Assembly: GCA_036245525.1 (NCBI GenBank)
Contig: BTPG01000005.1
Location: 177,003,039 to 177,067,038, forward strand
DNA length: 64,000 nt
Source of the DNA: Semisulcospira habei
Lineage: Eukaryota > Mollusca > Gastropoda > Semisulcospiridae
Direction: 5' to 3'
This document shows positions 10,363-27,689 of the stretch, piece by piece (within the stretch, counting starts at the first letter, position 1; each line of letters opens with the position of its first letter). A program made the translations under genes and the position numbers. The notes below the pieces were generated by a model, which did no database searches, was not told the origin of the DNA, and saw nothing but the letters and a program-made list of their open reading frames with translations.

Positions 10363-10440
10363 ATTTTTCAAATTTCAGGTACTCTCATTATTTTGTCTGA
10401 TTATTGTTGTAATACAGATGACTTGCTTCTTTTTGTTAAG

Positions 10441-15943
<5,503 letters not shown>

Positions 15944-16124
15944 ACTGTGTCCTTTGACTGCCCACGTTTTAGTCTCCACACAACAGGCCAGATGCTGCAC
16001 CCATGCCATTTTCAGCAGTCTGTGCGACAGAGCTACCCTGCCTATGCCTATGCAGTCCAAAAATGAGTCATTAGCTTCAGCCCTGCTGACCACCTCCATT
16101 GGAGGAATAGAGCTGTGTGTCAGC

Positions 16125-16195
16125 CAGGAAGAAGCATAGATTGTCGTGAGCCCCTGCACCAGCAGGGCTCATGAAAATCTGTGTCTCCTGTAGAT
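16125..16195. repeat. F3-like hairpin in the NRBP 3' region
   Basis: AAGCATAGATTGTCGTGAGC pairs imperfectly with GCTCATGAAAATCTGTGTC around CCCCTGCACCAGCAGGG. The same hairpin core recurs at 54300, 56000, 56830, 59270 and 63170. If the transcript reaches the downstream poly(A) signals, this hairpin is in the mRNA 3' UTR. Confidence 0.6.
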
Positions 16196-16596
16196 GGAGA
16201 GAGATTTTGCTGAAGCACGGTCAGGTGAACTCTGTTTACAGCTTTAAAACAACTATTGTGGGTGGATTTTCCAGTGGATCAACAAATACTGTGGTAAATA
16301 ATATATGCCATCCCACATGCAGTTTGCAGTAGACTGTTACGACACTGCTTATCTGCTTTGCTTTGACATGCTTCATCCATTTTCCAGTGTTTCTCTAAAT
16401 GATTTACAAACATTTTACTGGTGTACATTACTTCGCTGTTGGGGCCGGCCATGAGACTCCTTGGCGACGAGCTTCACCCGTCTCGAGCCATTGTCCATGT
16501 TTTGTTTGTGGACTGTTGTGTGAGTGTGGCTGGTTGCGGGTTGCGCCTGAGGTGACGAAACAGATTTTCCTGTATGTGGCAACATATATTTGGAAC

Positions 16597-16602
16597 AATA
16601 AA
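16597..16602 (+). terminator. Candidate poly(A) signal for NRBP
   Basis: AATAAA followed by T/G-rich TTTATTGGTTGGTTGGT, 654 bp after the stop. A second AATAAA is at 17205-17210. The GTTGGTTGG run could also be a retroposon tail, so the site is uncertain. Confidence 0.4.
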
Positions 16603-16629
16603 GTTTATTGGTTGGTTGGTTCATGCTGC

Positions 16630-18047
16630 ACCCATACAGTTTCTACACATGGAACTGTGAGGTCGGAATTCCTAAATTTGCGTTTGTCCTGAGCAGTTAA
16701 TGAGACACATTAACCATGATCCATGATAATTCAAGAATGATGCCAGAATAGCTTGGTGTCTGAACGCCAGACTGCTTTGGCACCACACTTGAACTATTAT
16801 GGAAGATCCATCTCCTGTGTATCCAAATTTCAGCAGTACTGCTTAACCTGGCTGGATCAGATTTATTGAATGATATGTAAAACTGACAGCAAAAGAGAAA
16901 GATGCACAGAGTTTTCTGATTATCAATACCTAACTGAGACTATTGCAATTTCTTACAGTTCCACACCTGCATGGTTTTAGTAGATTTTGATGGGAGCAAG
17001 GTGCACAGATTTTTTTCTGCCTTATTATTAACAACTGAGACACACTTTAGTCTACACCTTCATGGTTTTAGCTACTGTCCACTGACCAACTTGGCCTGCT
17101 TGAAGCAGTGACTTTGAAAGCTATCATGGTGGACTTACGTATAAATATGAGCAGACAGATTTGCAAAGCAAAGGCTGATTTGATGTAAATTCTTTTGCAA
17201 TCTGAATAAAGCATTGGAATTTGTTCTGCCATTAACTGTAAGATTCAACTTCTGGAGACGTGTCCTGCAATCTTGCACAGTGTGTGGCTGTTTACTGTTG
17301 TGTTGCACGCGGCCATGGGTACTGTGTGCAGTAGGCAAAGATCCTCGGGGGCCCACAGATGTCTGCAGTGGGCCCACACACGGCTGTGTGCAGGCCTTCA
17401 GCAGCCATCATAGGCCCGAAGACGTTTTGCTACTGGGGTGTAGAGTACCAGTAGCTGCAGGAATCGTCCTGACAAAAAGTGCTACCGACACCTAAGGGGT
17501 TAAAACGGTGCGTCCCCACTACTGGAGACATCTCCTGCAGAGTGTGTATGTGTGTGGCTGTTGACGGTTGTATTGGACCTCCGGTACTGTGAATTACAGT
17601 GCTGTAGCTGCGTGCACATGGGGTTTGAGATGGGTACACATAGATCACACCTCCTTTCGATGCTTCTGTCACCTAGTCCAAATATTGTGGATTTTCGCAA
17701 GCACTGTGAGAAGGCGAAGATGAACGGTTGTTTGTTACTCTTCCTTTACATGTCATATATGTGTACCAATATTTAAGAGAACTGTTTTGCTGGTTTCAGT
17801 TTTCGGAAAATTGTGATTGTGTACAGTTATGACAAAGAAATGTGTACAGGGCTTGAACTGTTGTTTACTTGATTCCTGCATTCTAAATCCAGCAGTTGTA
17901 TGATGTGTAAGATTATCTGCAATTACCCCTTCACACCACCACCCCTTTGAATGTAATGGTGCTGGTCACTAGTGTGGCATATACTAACAAGTTGACTCAA
18001 AGGGATAGCTCACGGTGACATGCCATCTTATTGTAAGTGAGATACAG
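16630..18047. other. Intergenic or 3' UTR sequence with F1 and F2 remnants
   Basis: A degenerate F1 copy at about 16708-16851 (GATGCCAGAATAGCTTGGTG). An F2 right end near 17449-17500 (GCTGCAGGAATCGTCCTGAC, ending GGGGTTAA). A repeated GGAGACxTxTCCTGCA motif near 17254 and 17523. No gene recognised. Confidence 0.6.
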
Positions 18048-18248
18048 TTAACCCATTTAGCCCTGAGTCCCTTCAGCTGGAGATTGAGTGACCATGATAA
18101 TTCAAGGGTAGTGCCAGATTAGCTTGGCACCTTCAGGTGCCACGCTAATCTGGCACTACCCTTGAATTATCATGGTCAGTCTGGTACATAGTCGTTAAGT
18201 AACACTTGCAAAATTTGGGAAATGTACATATGGGGCTAAAAGGGTTAA
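18048..18248. repeat. F1 palindromic element, strong hairpin
   Basis: TTAACCCATTTAGCCC at the left and GGGGCTAAAAGGGTTAA at the right. The core GACCATGATAATTCAAGGGT...TTAGCTTGGCACC is mirrored almost perfectly by GGTGCCACGCTAATC...TTATCATGGTC. The arms run about 18092-18178. Confidence 0.85.
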
Positions 18249-18849
18249 TTGTGTTATTAATATTCATGCAACATAAATTTGCACGTGCAATTGCTAAGTT
18301 TAGAATGTGCCCAAAATTGTTCCTAAAATTCCCCAACCTCATCTGTAGAAGCCACATCACAGTGTAGAGAATGAATTTGTTTTGGTCTGCCAGAAAATGT
18401 TCTGGCTCTTTGAACTTTGAATTAATCTGTAATAGCATCAACAGTTTTGCAACAGCTGGCTATTTTGGGCACTTTGCACAGGCTGGTTGTTACCAGGACA
18501 GACACTTTTTGGTTTTTACTGTAGGTGATGGGGAGGGGGTAATTGTTGATTGTAGCCCATTGGCTTGTACATTAATATTGCTAGCTTTTGTCTAGCCTGT
18601 GGTGTTCGTCTGATGGCCTTTTCATAGTATACATGTGTGCGTGGCATCTTGTTTGTTTTTGTGGCTTGATTGGGTATGTGCAAGTGTGTCTCAACTATGT
18701 ACAGATGTTAATGTTTGTATGTTAGTTGTTACGTAAACGTTATCTTGTCTACTGGTGTGAAGTGATTATCCTGATGCTACTTTGTGTTATATGTCTATAG
18801 TTAAAAGTAAGGCCAGTATATTGCTGAGCATGAGTGCATTTGCATGTAT
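18249..18849. other. Intergenic stretch without recognised content
   Basis: A/T-rich sequence with no convincing coding frame, RNA gene or repeat match elsewhere in the window. Confidence 0.6.
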
Positions 18850-19738
18850 CTCTTGGCTTGACTTCGCGAACGAAGATTTTATAGGAGTTTCCCACGACGT
18901 CTGCAGGCTTGTTCGTGGCTGCGGAGGCCAATCCGAGACAGGCAGGTTCGACCGCAGTGGCTGCAGGGGAAGGTATGGCCGGGGTTCTGAGCTGTGGCAT
19001 CTCTGTTTTTTCTCCTGAGCCGCTTGTCCTTAAGGCTAGCTCTGTGAGAGTCCTCAAAGGAGACAGCTGCCTTGTAAATGGTGGAGCGCCAGGTGTCACG
19101 GTCCGCAGCAAGCGAAGACCACTGGTGGTGGTCGATTTGGCAGGCACTAAGTGACTTCTTGAGACAGTCTTTGTATCTCTTCTTTGGTGCCCCTCTGTCA
19201 CGGTGTCCAGTAGCAAGCTCGCCGAACAGGGTGATCTTTGGTAGGCGATGATCCTCCATCCTGGAGACATGCCCCGCCCAGCGGAGCTGTGTCCGCAGCA
19301 GCAAAGCCTCGATGCTCACAGTTTCAGCCTGTCCAAGGACCTCGACGTTGGTGACATAGTCACTCCAGTGAATGCCCAGGATGGTACGCAGGCAGCGCTG
19401 GTGAAAGCGTTCGAGGAGTAGTAGTTGGCTGCGGTAGAGGGCCCAGGACTCGGAACCATACAGCAGGGTGGTGAGGACCACAGCTCTGTACACGCTGATC
19501 TTGGTGCCTGTTTTCAGCTGTTGATTGTGCCACACCCGCTTGAAAAGTCGCCCGAAAGCGCCGTTCGCTTTTGCCAGCCTGCTGTCAAGCTCCTTGTCCA
19601 GCTTGGCGTCCGACGTGATAATGCAGCCAAGGTAAGTAAACTGGTGCACTGACTTTAGACTCTCATGACTCTCATTTGCATGTAGAGGGTCACCATTTGC
19701 ACCTAAAACTTTGCAGCCCTTAGACCGCGCCTCTGATG
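18850..19738 (-). pseudogene. LINE 3' fragment: C-terminal reverse transcriptase with C2HC finger
   Basis: About 290 open codons on -. They resemble the thumb and C-terminus of non-LTR retrotransposon polyproteins: FTYLGCIITSDAKLDKEL, YRAVVLTTLLYGSESWALY, LERFHQRCLRTILGIHW, LLLRTQLRWAGHVSRM, then a cysteine-histidine motif FPCSHCGRTCLSRIGLRSHE. The catalytic RT core is missing, so this is a 5'-truncated copy. It abuts F1-like sequence at about 19739. The clade (I, Nimb or Ingi-like) is only a guess from the C-terminal finger. Confidence 0.75.
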
Positions 19739-20893
19739 TCAGTGTACTGGTTGTGGGAGATGGATTGGCCATAACAGTTTATAGTGGCACCAGATTAGTT
19801 TGGCACGAAGCCAATGAGGCACTGCTTTTGAGTTTTCATGGTCAGTTGACCTCCTGTATCTCAAGGCTGTGTGAAACGTAGGTGACTGTCCCTGTACCAT
19901 TTGTGGGTGTACTAACTGGGTAGACCCACTCGAGGAGTATGCCACCAGTACACTTTAATTCAAATGAGATGTTTTAACATATTTGAATTGAAGAGTACGT
20001 GTGGCCTACTCCCCGAGTGGGTCTATCTGGAGAGTATACCGTTTGTGGGTGTAGCATCTCATTTAAATTTAAGTGTACTATGGTGTACTCTCTGATTGGG
20101 GTTTTCCTGGGAAGTATGCCCGCAGATGGTATGGGTCATGTGTTCAATGTGCAATGTACAAAATCCAGTTAAGCCATTATGTCGTAAGATGAGAACTCTG
20201 TTCTGAACAACAGTATTGCATAGAGAGTGAGTGAGTGTACTGAAGCATGATGGTTGTTTAACAGAGAATGATCAATTTAAGTGTAGAAAGTGCTGTAATG
20301 TACAATATCACCTGACGTCAGAACGAGTTCATGCATGTAGTATGGCGCCATGAACATACCCAATAGTAAATAGTAAAGCACCTATTTAATGCGCTGATTT
20401 ATTTAGTTGTTAGAAATCCTTTGAATATGAACACCACAGCATTGTTGTTTGAGCGTAGTCAAGTTTGCTTCCTCGTACTGCTGAGTGACATAGCAATGTG
20501 GCTTTGGACGTCGGTTGGTAGCTTGTGAATGCTTAAACTTCAGCTCTTGAACGAAGGCAAAATATCATTGCGTGTGTATTCTTCCCTTTTTCCAGAATTT
20601 TATGCAAGTACTATTGGATTGATTTGTAAGCTGATGGCCACATAATCGGATTTTCCATGGATTAGGGGTGGAGTGTGGATTAGGGATGGGTGTTTGGATT
20701 TCTATTGCTGTCACACCTCAATAAGTTGATGACTATGTTATACATGATTATTGGTAGTGAAAACAATTGGTTTGATCAAATCGCTGGTCAGGTTTAGTGT
20801 GATACATGCCAATATACACACCAGTATACAGCATGTAGGATTGGTTATATAAGACAGATAGGTATTTGCCTCCAAAGCAGATGGTATCCTTCA
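19739..20893. other. Intergenic: F1 remnant and unassigned sequence
   Basis: F1-like core at 19750-19860 (CACCAGATTAGTTTGGCAC). At 19910-20110 a diverged repeated phrase (GTGTACT with GAGTGGGTCTA) occurs in both orientations, suggesting another palindromic element. Nothing coding. Confidence 0.55.
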
Positions 20894-22134
20894 TTAACCC
20901 TTTGGCTGTATGTAGAGCATTTTGGCTCACATGCAATGCAATAGCAAAAGTGAGTGTGTAATGGGCCATTCGGCATCTGTGGTTAACTTTAACATTGGCA
21001 TTTTCTCGGAGACTATTCAAGCCTCGGTCTTCAGACTTGGCCCAATGGTACTTTGTGGTAAAACCTTTATAAACATATCAGTTTCAGTGATCTCTCTCAA
21101 AGGTCAAGGTTACAGGGGGTCCAGAAAGGGGTAAACAAATATTTTGACACAAATTGTTTCTCGTCAAATACTGTTTTCAACTTCTAACCCCAAACTTGGT
21201 ACAGAGATGCCTGATAAGGCCTTTCTATGGTACAGAGATGCCTGATAAGGCCTTTCTATGCAACCCCACCCGGGTCTGCCTTGGGGGACTTGGGTGGGGT
21301 TAGGTATTTTTTAGTTCCCAGGGTCACCCTGGTCAGCCCCAAATGGTGGGTTTTTCTCTCTATTCTGGGGCATGTGTTTCTGTCTACCCTTTGTCCATTC
21401 ACCTGTATTTGCCTTTTTAAAACTCTCCCTACTGTCTGCACTGCCTGTAGTTCTTGATATTGGATGTGTGTTGCTAAATGGTCTTAGCTTTATTTAGGCC
21501 CCATGTTGTAGGTTTATTTAACGTATTTGACCGGCTGGCGACATACATTCAATTTTCTGTTTATTTTTTTTTTTTTCACAAGCAGTGCAGGCACGTCCTG
21601 AGAAAGCCTTGTTGCTGTCGGGACGTTAAGCAATGTACAATCAATCAATCAAACCTTTCTATGCATACTGATTTGGATGACCTCTCAGAAAGGTCAAGGG
21701 TCACATGTCACTTCAGGTTGGCAAATGGATGAAAAATGCCATTTTTTTTCTAAAATTGCAGTTTTTATCAAAGTTTTTGCCAACTTTTCAATAAAATTTG
21801 GCGTAAAGGTAGCTTGATGATAACACCTTTCTATACATACTAATTTAGTTGACCCCTCACAGAGGTCAAGGGTCACGGAGGGTGGACTGATTTGTGAAAA
21901 ATGCATACATTTTGAGAATAGTCAGATTTTGTTCGTACACAAGCCAACCATTTACTTATGTTTAGAAACTTGCACACTTGCTCATTTCAGTGACCTGTTG
22001 GAAAAGTCAAGGTCACACTTATTATGTGGATTGGTCATACAGGTGAGCCATAAGGGCTTTGTTTTTCTTGTTCTTGAGGTGATTCCTGCAGGAATTGTCT
22101 CAAAGAAAAGTGCTACAGACAGCTAAAGGGTTAA
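20894..22134. repeat. F2 palindromic element carrying an F5 insertion
   Basis: The F2 left end TTAACCCTTTGGCTGT at 20894 and right end AGCTAAAGGGTTAA to 22134 are separated by an F5 element (about 20928-22073) starting GGCTCACATGCAATG and ending GTGAGCCATAAGGGC. The F2 centre (GATTCCTGCAGGAATT) survives at 22081. F5 therefore inserted into F2. An S1 copy in turn interrupts the F5 at 21263-21653. Confidence 0.75.
21263..21653 (+). mobile_element. S1 SINE-like retroposon, copy 1
   Basis: About 385-bp unit with a G/C-rich head (CCCCACCC paired with GGGTGGGG), middle TTGATATTGGATGTGTGTTG and end TCGGGACGTTAAGCAATG, then a (CAAT)n tail. Flanked by the 12-bp target duplication CCTTTCTATGCA (21251-21262 and 21654-21665). 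Short TSDs and a microsatellite tail indicate target-primed retroposition. No clear tRNA A/B boxes, so its RNA ancestor is unknown. Confidence 0.85.
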
Positions 22135-23029
22135 CCTGCATGAATTCAGCACCATGACAATGTGAATAATACTGTCCGCCTTCATGCCTCCCACGTATTG
22201 AGGCTGAGCTGTACTTAAAGTGGGATGAATAGTGTCTTGTGTGTGTATGCAGTTTGTCAGTTTGTCGTCATGGTTATTACAATATTACTCTATGTATTGT
22301 CACTAACACGTAAAGTTTGCATATGATGGCAAACTGAATTGGCATTATGCGTCGTTTTTTTACAACTTCATATTCTGGCTTAACGCCTTTTTTTCCAACT
22401 CGCCTGTACCTACGGAAAAGAACATGTTCAGTTTGGTGATAAAGTGCCTTCTTAAAAATAGCTGTGCTTGGAGCATATAGTCATAAAGTTATTGCCCAAT
22501 GACCTCTAAGGATGCAAATGAGGCCAGCAAAAGGAATAGATTGTCTTGAGTCCTTGCAGGTGCAGCAAGGCTGCTTCAGAGTCTGTTCTTCTTGCAGACA
22601 AAATGGGCATGCTTAGAGAAATTACAGGCATGCTAACGCAAAGTACAGGTAATAAGACTGACTTTTCCGACTATCTAATGATGAAGTTTATCTGTCTCTC
22701 ATGGCTAAAGAGTTTCCACAGGTCCACATTACTAAAGATCAATGCAAGAAATCAAGATTTTAGAAACTTTTGTAATTACTGGAAAGAAACTTGGAAGTGT
22801 GGTATTTTTGTGTGGAGAGGAACAGAAACATGTTTCTGATCAAAGATCCGTCTTGACTGATGGATGACAAATGATGGATGCTGAATCATTGATCCGAAAC
22901 ATTTGTTTCTTCTCTTCTCCAAAAAACAATGTTTCTCCAAGGTTTCATTTATGGAACCCTGGCGGTATTATGTTTCATTTTGTTATGAAATGACTGATTT
23001 TGTAATCGGTGTGTAAGATAGGTTGTAAA
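22135..23029. other. Intergenic stretch with an F3-like hairpin
   Basis: F3-like core near 22535-22590 (AATAGATTGTCTTGAGTCC). The rest is unassigned and non-coding as far as can be seen. Confidence 0.55.
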
Positions 23030-23639
23030 GTCCCTTCTATTTATAGAAGGAAGTTGTTAGGATGAGTCGGGGTGGGACAGATTTAATAGCATGTCCATGA
23101 TGTCAAAGGCGGGCAGGCCTAAACCTCTGACAACTGAAGTAACAAGATAAAAATTACATCATGTCTATTTACGCTAACCTCAATGCTGAATGTACATTTG
23201 ATGCGAAAGGCCGTATGTGTCTGTGTGCATATCTATGTAGGCACGAGAATCTCAGATATTGCTGTATGTACAAGCTTGAAACTTGATGAAATACTTTATT
23301 TAAGGGGTGGCTAAGAGAGCCTCTGAGCATGTTGTAACTGGATGTCTCATTAAAGACGTTAAAGACCGTTTATAAAAAGTTGGTTGACCGAGATTAGAGT
23401 CCGTAATTTTTGTCACTTACTTGAAATTTTGGATATAGCTAGTTTGGACAAAGACATTGGATGAGTTCATTAGCCAGCTTTAATTGTACCCTTTCAACTT
23501 CTGCAGTAAAAAAAAAAAGCAGAAAAAAATAAAACAGTGAAAAGCCTTGTCTTCTAGAAAAAGTCAGACAGTGGCAGTGACCTAAAAGAAACAACTCCGT
23601 CACCACTCAGACATTGATGCAGTATTCTAAATATGATGT

Positions 23640-23678
<39 letters not shown>

Positions 23679-24497
23679 GCTCTCTCTCACGCACGCACAC
23701 ATGCATGCATCTCCAAGAGGCATATATCCTCATCCATCTGGAGGGCACATAAGGATCTATGCCTCTTGATGTTTGGAGCGTGCACACGCACGCACGCACA
23801 TGCATACACACTCACAAGTATTGACGTGCTTTCAGAAGAGCATGCAGGTGTATTTAGTATATCACGTAACTACTTTTTGAATAATAATTCATTTTTGTAA
23901 GTTTTGGATCCACTATAATATACTCCCATCAGTCAGCCCTGGACGAAGCTGTGTGGAACAAAACAGTCTGCCCTGGAAGAGGCTGCGTGCCTTTCAGATG
24001 AGTGACGTGAAACACCAATTTTATCACTGTGTATACACAGGCATCAGAACTGTTCACCCAAAAAAAATCTGAAAACGGCGATTTTGAAGAATTGTAGAGT
24101 TAAAGCCATTTCCTGGCACATAAGAAGTCAAAGTGTTATTAACTAAGCACATGAAGAATCTGAAAATCGCGGAAAATCGGACAGTTCTGATGCCTGGTAT
24201 ACAGCATCATGATGCTAGCGATACCATGATGTCAAACTTATAGTGACGTCATTTTGCTGCTCGTGCTATTCTTCTTCAGAATTCCTGTCGCTACTCCAGC
24301 CCACAGAGCATACTAATGGCGGGGAGCGTCGTGCGTCCGTCTTTATTTGTGTGCCAGCGTGTGTGTTGATCAGAGGTTGGTTTAGAGAGGAAGGAAATGG
24401 ATCAGTATAATAAGCTTAAAAATATGAACAACTGTGAATGTTCCTAAAACAGTAAAAGAAAAACGCATCTAAGCTCCAAACAATAGAGTAGACTTTA
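23030..24497. repeat. F4 dispersed repeat, copy c
   Basis: Opens with the hairpin TCCCTTCTATTTATAGAAGG and ends near AATAGAGTAGAC. It shares long blocks with 11960 and 13594, including a CT microsatellite at 23642-23680. A CAGGCATC MITE sits inside it at 24038-24196. Confidence 0.7.
24038..24196. mobile_element. CAGGCATC palindromic MITE, copy 1
   Basis: 159 bp with terminal inverted repeats CAGGCATCAGAACTGT / ACAGTTCTGATGCCTG. A 7-bp target duplication GTATACA lies at 24031-24037 and 24197-24203. The interior matches 42678-42842 in reverse orientation almost base for base. Confidence 0.9.
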
Positions 24498-24635
24498 GGA
24501 TGAAATCCTTATTTTGTTCAATAGAAGATATTTCAACATCAGAATCAGGTCAAAGACGATGGTAGAGACCCTTGACAGCGAGGACAGCTCTCATATAGAA
24601 GGGACTTTGTGGGTTGTGGTTCATCCCATCTTGTT

Positions 24636-26002
24636 GTCTACAGTATTTAAAAAATACGGTAGACTTTGAAATGGGGCTGGTCGGAGCGCATGCGCATGAC
24701 ACTTTAGCATGCGGGGCAGAGAGTAACAAGAGGAAAATGACGTCATGTCTAGCTACGCAAACCTAGCTAGAGAACGTCTTTGGCACCAAAGCGCTGTATG
24801 TGTGTGTGTGTGTGTGTGTGTGACGGCGATTAGAGCCCACTTTTGAGAACGGACAAGCGTGAAATTTTAGGATATTGTCCCTGAAATAATTATCTCGGGA
24901 ACTTTTTTTCGATGTTTTGATTAAGATGCTTATTGGCGAGAAAATTGACTTTTCACAAAAACCAGTTGATCCACACTGGAGTCTGTTATTTTTCCATTTT
25001 TTTTACTATATATTTTGCGTATAGCTAATTAAAAGGGACATATTGAATGAGTTCGTTAACCAGCATTGTACCTCTAGAACATTTTGAGTGATAATTAAAT
25101 ATTTTGTTAAAAAATATATTTTCACGTTTTGGGGATTAATTTAACGAATTTATGGGTTAATCTTAAAACAACTGAATCTTTTTTACGAAAAAAAACCCAA
25201 TCTTCTCATTAATAATCGCATGATTTTTCGTATATGGTATTTACATAAGCCTGCAGTTTGTCTCGGCTGTCAGGTACGATTAGGTCGATTGGGACCTGTA
25301 TGCCCTAGGTGTGAAAATCAGTTTTCTGCACCACTTTTTCTGAGTCATTTGTAAAACAGGTAACATAACTTTCATTTTTATTTTATGAAAAAAAATTCTT
25401 ATTAATACCCTCATGATTTTTCATAAACAGTGTTTGCATAAGCCTGCTGTTTGTCCTGGCCCTGGGGTTGGATTAGGTCAAATTGTGACCTGTAAGCCCT
25501 AGGCGTGAAAATTAGCAAGAAAATTGCAAAGTTGATTCTCTGATAATCAAATGTTGGTACTGGAATGAGTGACATATAACATCGAGTCGTCACTATGAAC
25601 ACGGCGTTGTGGGACTAATGATGCCATGACTTGAAGCTTGAAGTGACGTCATTTCACTGCTTGTGCTATCATTCTTCTTCAGAATAGCTATGCTACGCCA
25701 TACCACAGAGCTTACGAATGGCGGGAATCGCTGTGTCTGTCTTTATTTCTGTGTGCCAGTGTGTGTGAATCAGAGGCTGGGTTAGAGTAAAAGGAGATGG
25801 ATTCCTGTCGCTACACAAGCCCACAGAGCGTACTAATGGCGGGAAGCACAGTGTGTCCGTCTTTGTGTGCGTCGATGTGTGTGTTGATCAGAGGTTGGCG
25901 TAGAGAGTAGGGAAATGGATCAGCATAATAAGTCAAAAAAATGAACAACTTTGAATGTTCCTCAAAGATAAAAGCATTTGAGCTCCAATCAATACGGTAG
26001 AC
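24636..26002. repeat. F4 dispersed repeat, copy d
   Basis: Begins GTCTACAGTATT and ends AATACGGTAGAC, an inverted pair. Internal blocks match the other F4 copies and also contain a GT microsatellite (24797-24822). About 1.37 kb, the longest F4 copy. No coding region seen. Confidence 0.7.
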
Positions 26003-26123
26003 TTTGGGATGAAATCTTCATCTTGTTTTTCTTATGCATGTAGTACGCTCTAATAGCAAACAAATAGCTCTAATGGCATAGCAAGGTTATTGAGCTTTAA
26101 TTTTCAGAACGTATCAGTCCAGA

Positions 26124-26927
26124 CACAGCTTGACGACCTCGATTTTGCAGACGACTTGGCATTACTGTCCCACACTCAACAAATGCAGGACAAGACCACG
26201 AGGCTTGCTGACATCTCGTCCCAAGTGGGCCTCACCATTCACAAACAGAAAACAAAGACAATGAGGCTGAACGCAACCAGGGAAGAACCAGTCTTGCTTG
26301 CTGGCACCCCGTTGGAGGAGGTGGAGTCCTTCACCTATCTCGGGAGCATCATAGACAAAAAAGGCGGCACTGATGCAGATGTCAGAGCACGAATCGGTAA
26401 AGCCAGAGCAGCCTTTCTCCAGTTGAAAAAAAGTGTGGAGTTCCAGAGAGCTGTCACAACACACCAAAGTCCGGATTTTCAACTCCAACGTAAAAGCAGT
26501 TCTCCTATATGGAGCAGAGACTTGGAGATTGACAAAAACCACAGTCAACAGAGTACAGACCTTCATGAACAGTTGCCTTAGAAGAATTTTGAAAATCCAC
26601 TGGCCAGAGAAGATCAGCAACATCAGACTCTGGGAGAGAACAGAGCAGATAACAGCAGAGAATGAAATTGGGCGAAGAAGATGGGGATGGATCGGTCACA
26701 GTCTGAGAAAGCCAGCTTCCAGTATCACTAGGCAGGCATTGTCATGGAACCCCCAGGGAAAGAGGAAAAGAGGTAGGCCGAGAAACTCCTGGCGTCGAGA
26801 CCTCCAGGCAGACATCAAGAGACTGGGAACCACCTGGAGTAGAATCGAAGGAGAAGCACAGGACAGGAGTTGCTGGAGGTCTCTCGTCGACGGCCTATAC
26901 CCGGGTAGGGGTGACAGGCGTAAGTAA
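26124..26927 (+). pseudogene. RTE-like LINE, 5'-truncated copy
   Basis: C-terminal ~270 codons of the same LINE as 47507-51617 (DFADDLALLSH, MRLNATREEPVLLAGTPLEE, LYGAETWRLTKTTVNRVQTF, KRKRGRPRNSWRRDLQADIK). An extra A in an A run near 26430 breaks the frame. The stop TAA (26925-26927) lies in the TAAG tail. Flanked by the 13-bp duplication GTATCAGTCCAGA at 26111-26123 and 26928-26940. The YxDD-type box is FADD. Confidence 0.9.
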
Positions 26928-27036
26928 GTATCAGTCCAGAGACCCATCAGTCTAGAGACCCATTAGGTTGTCCTCAGTTTGAGGTTTGACTACAACTGCA
27001 GTGAGTCTGCATAACTCGAATACAAGCAATGTAACA

Positions 27037-27102
27037 CACTGGTTGTCTTCCTCGATTAGTTGCACTGATCAGTGCAGCGAATCAAGGGAAACAACCAGTG
27101 TG
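27037..27102. repeat. Compact 66-bp hairpin
   Basis: ACACTGGTTGTCTTCCTCG... folds onto ...AAGGGAAACAACCAGTGT around TGCACTGATCAGTGCA, with a few mismatches and almost no loop. It is not part of any family recognised here. Confidence 0.6.
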
Positions 27103-27255
27103 AGAGTGTAAGAAACATGGAGTTTCCGGAAATGCAGTGAATATCTGTCTTCACAGTGGTCATGATGTAAGTTAAATAAATTGCACTGTTCTGGCATGTG
27201 TTCATTGCAACTAAATGCAAGAACAATCGGACTTCTTTATACGTTTTAGAAGGCC

Positions 27256-27469
27256 TTAACCCATTTAACCCCAACACCCTACAGCAGGAAACTGATTGAC
27301 CATGATAATTCAAGGGTAGTGCCAGATTAGCTTGGTGCATGAAGGCGCCAAGCTAATCTGGCACTACCCTTGAATTATCATGGTCAATCCACCTCCTGCA
27401 ACTGGTACTTAGTTGTTCAGTAACACTTCTAAAATTTGCGAAAAGCACCCGTGAGGATAAAAGGGTTAA
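27256..27469. repeat. F1 palindromic element
   Basis: TTAACCCATTTAACCCC to AAAAGGGTTAA. The core GACCATGATAATTCAAGGGT...AGATTAGCTTGG is mirrored by CCAAGCTAATCTGG...TTATCATGGTC. Confidence 0.85.
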
Positions 27470-27689
27470 AACTGTTCTACTTTTGGCGTGAAATAACATC
27501 TTGAACTTAGGAAAATCTTATTAATCTTTGTCATCATGAGGCATACCGAGTTTCACAAGCCCCTACAGCTGCAGAGTCCTATGAGTCATAAGTTCCTTGC
27601 ACATAAATGGGCACAATGTATGTACCTGATAAAGTGTTGTGTCATGGGGTGTTAGATATTTCCAATTATTTCTGTGATTTGGGGGCATT

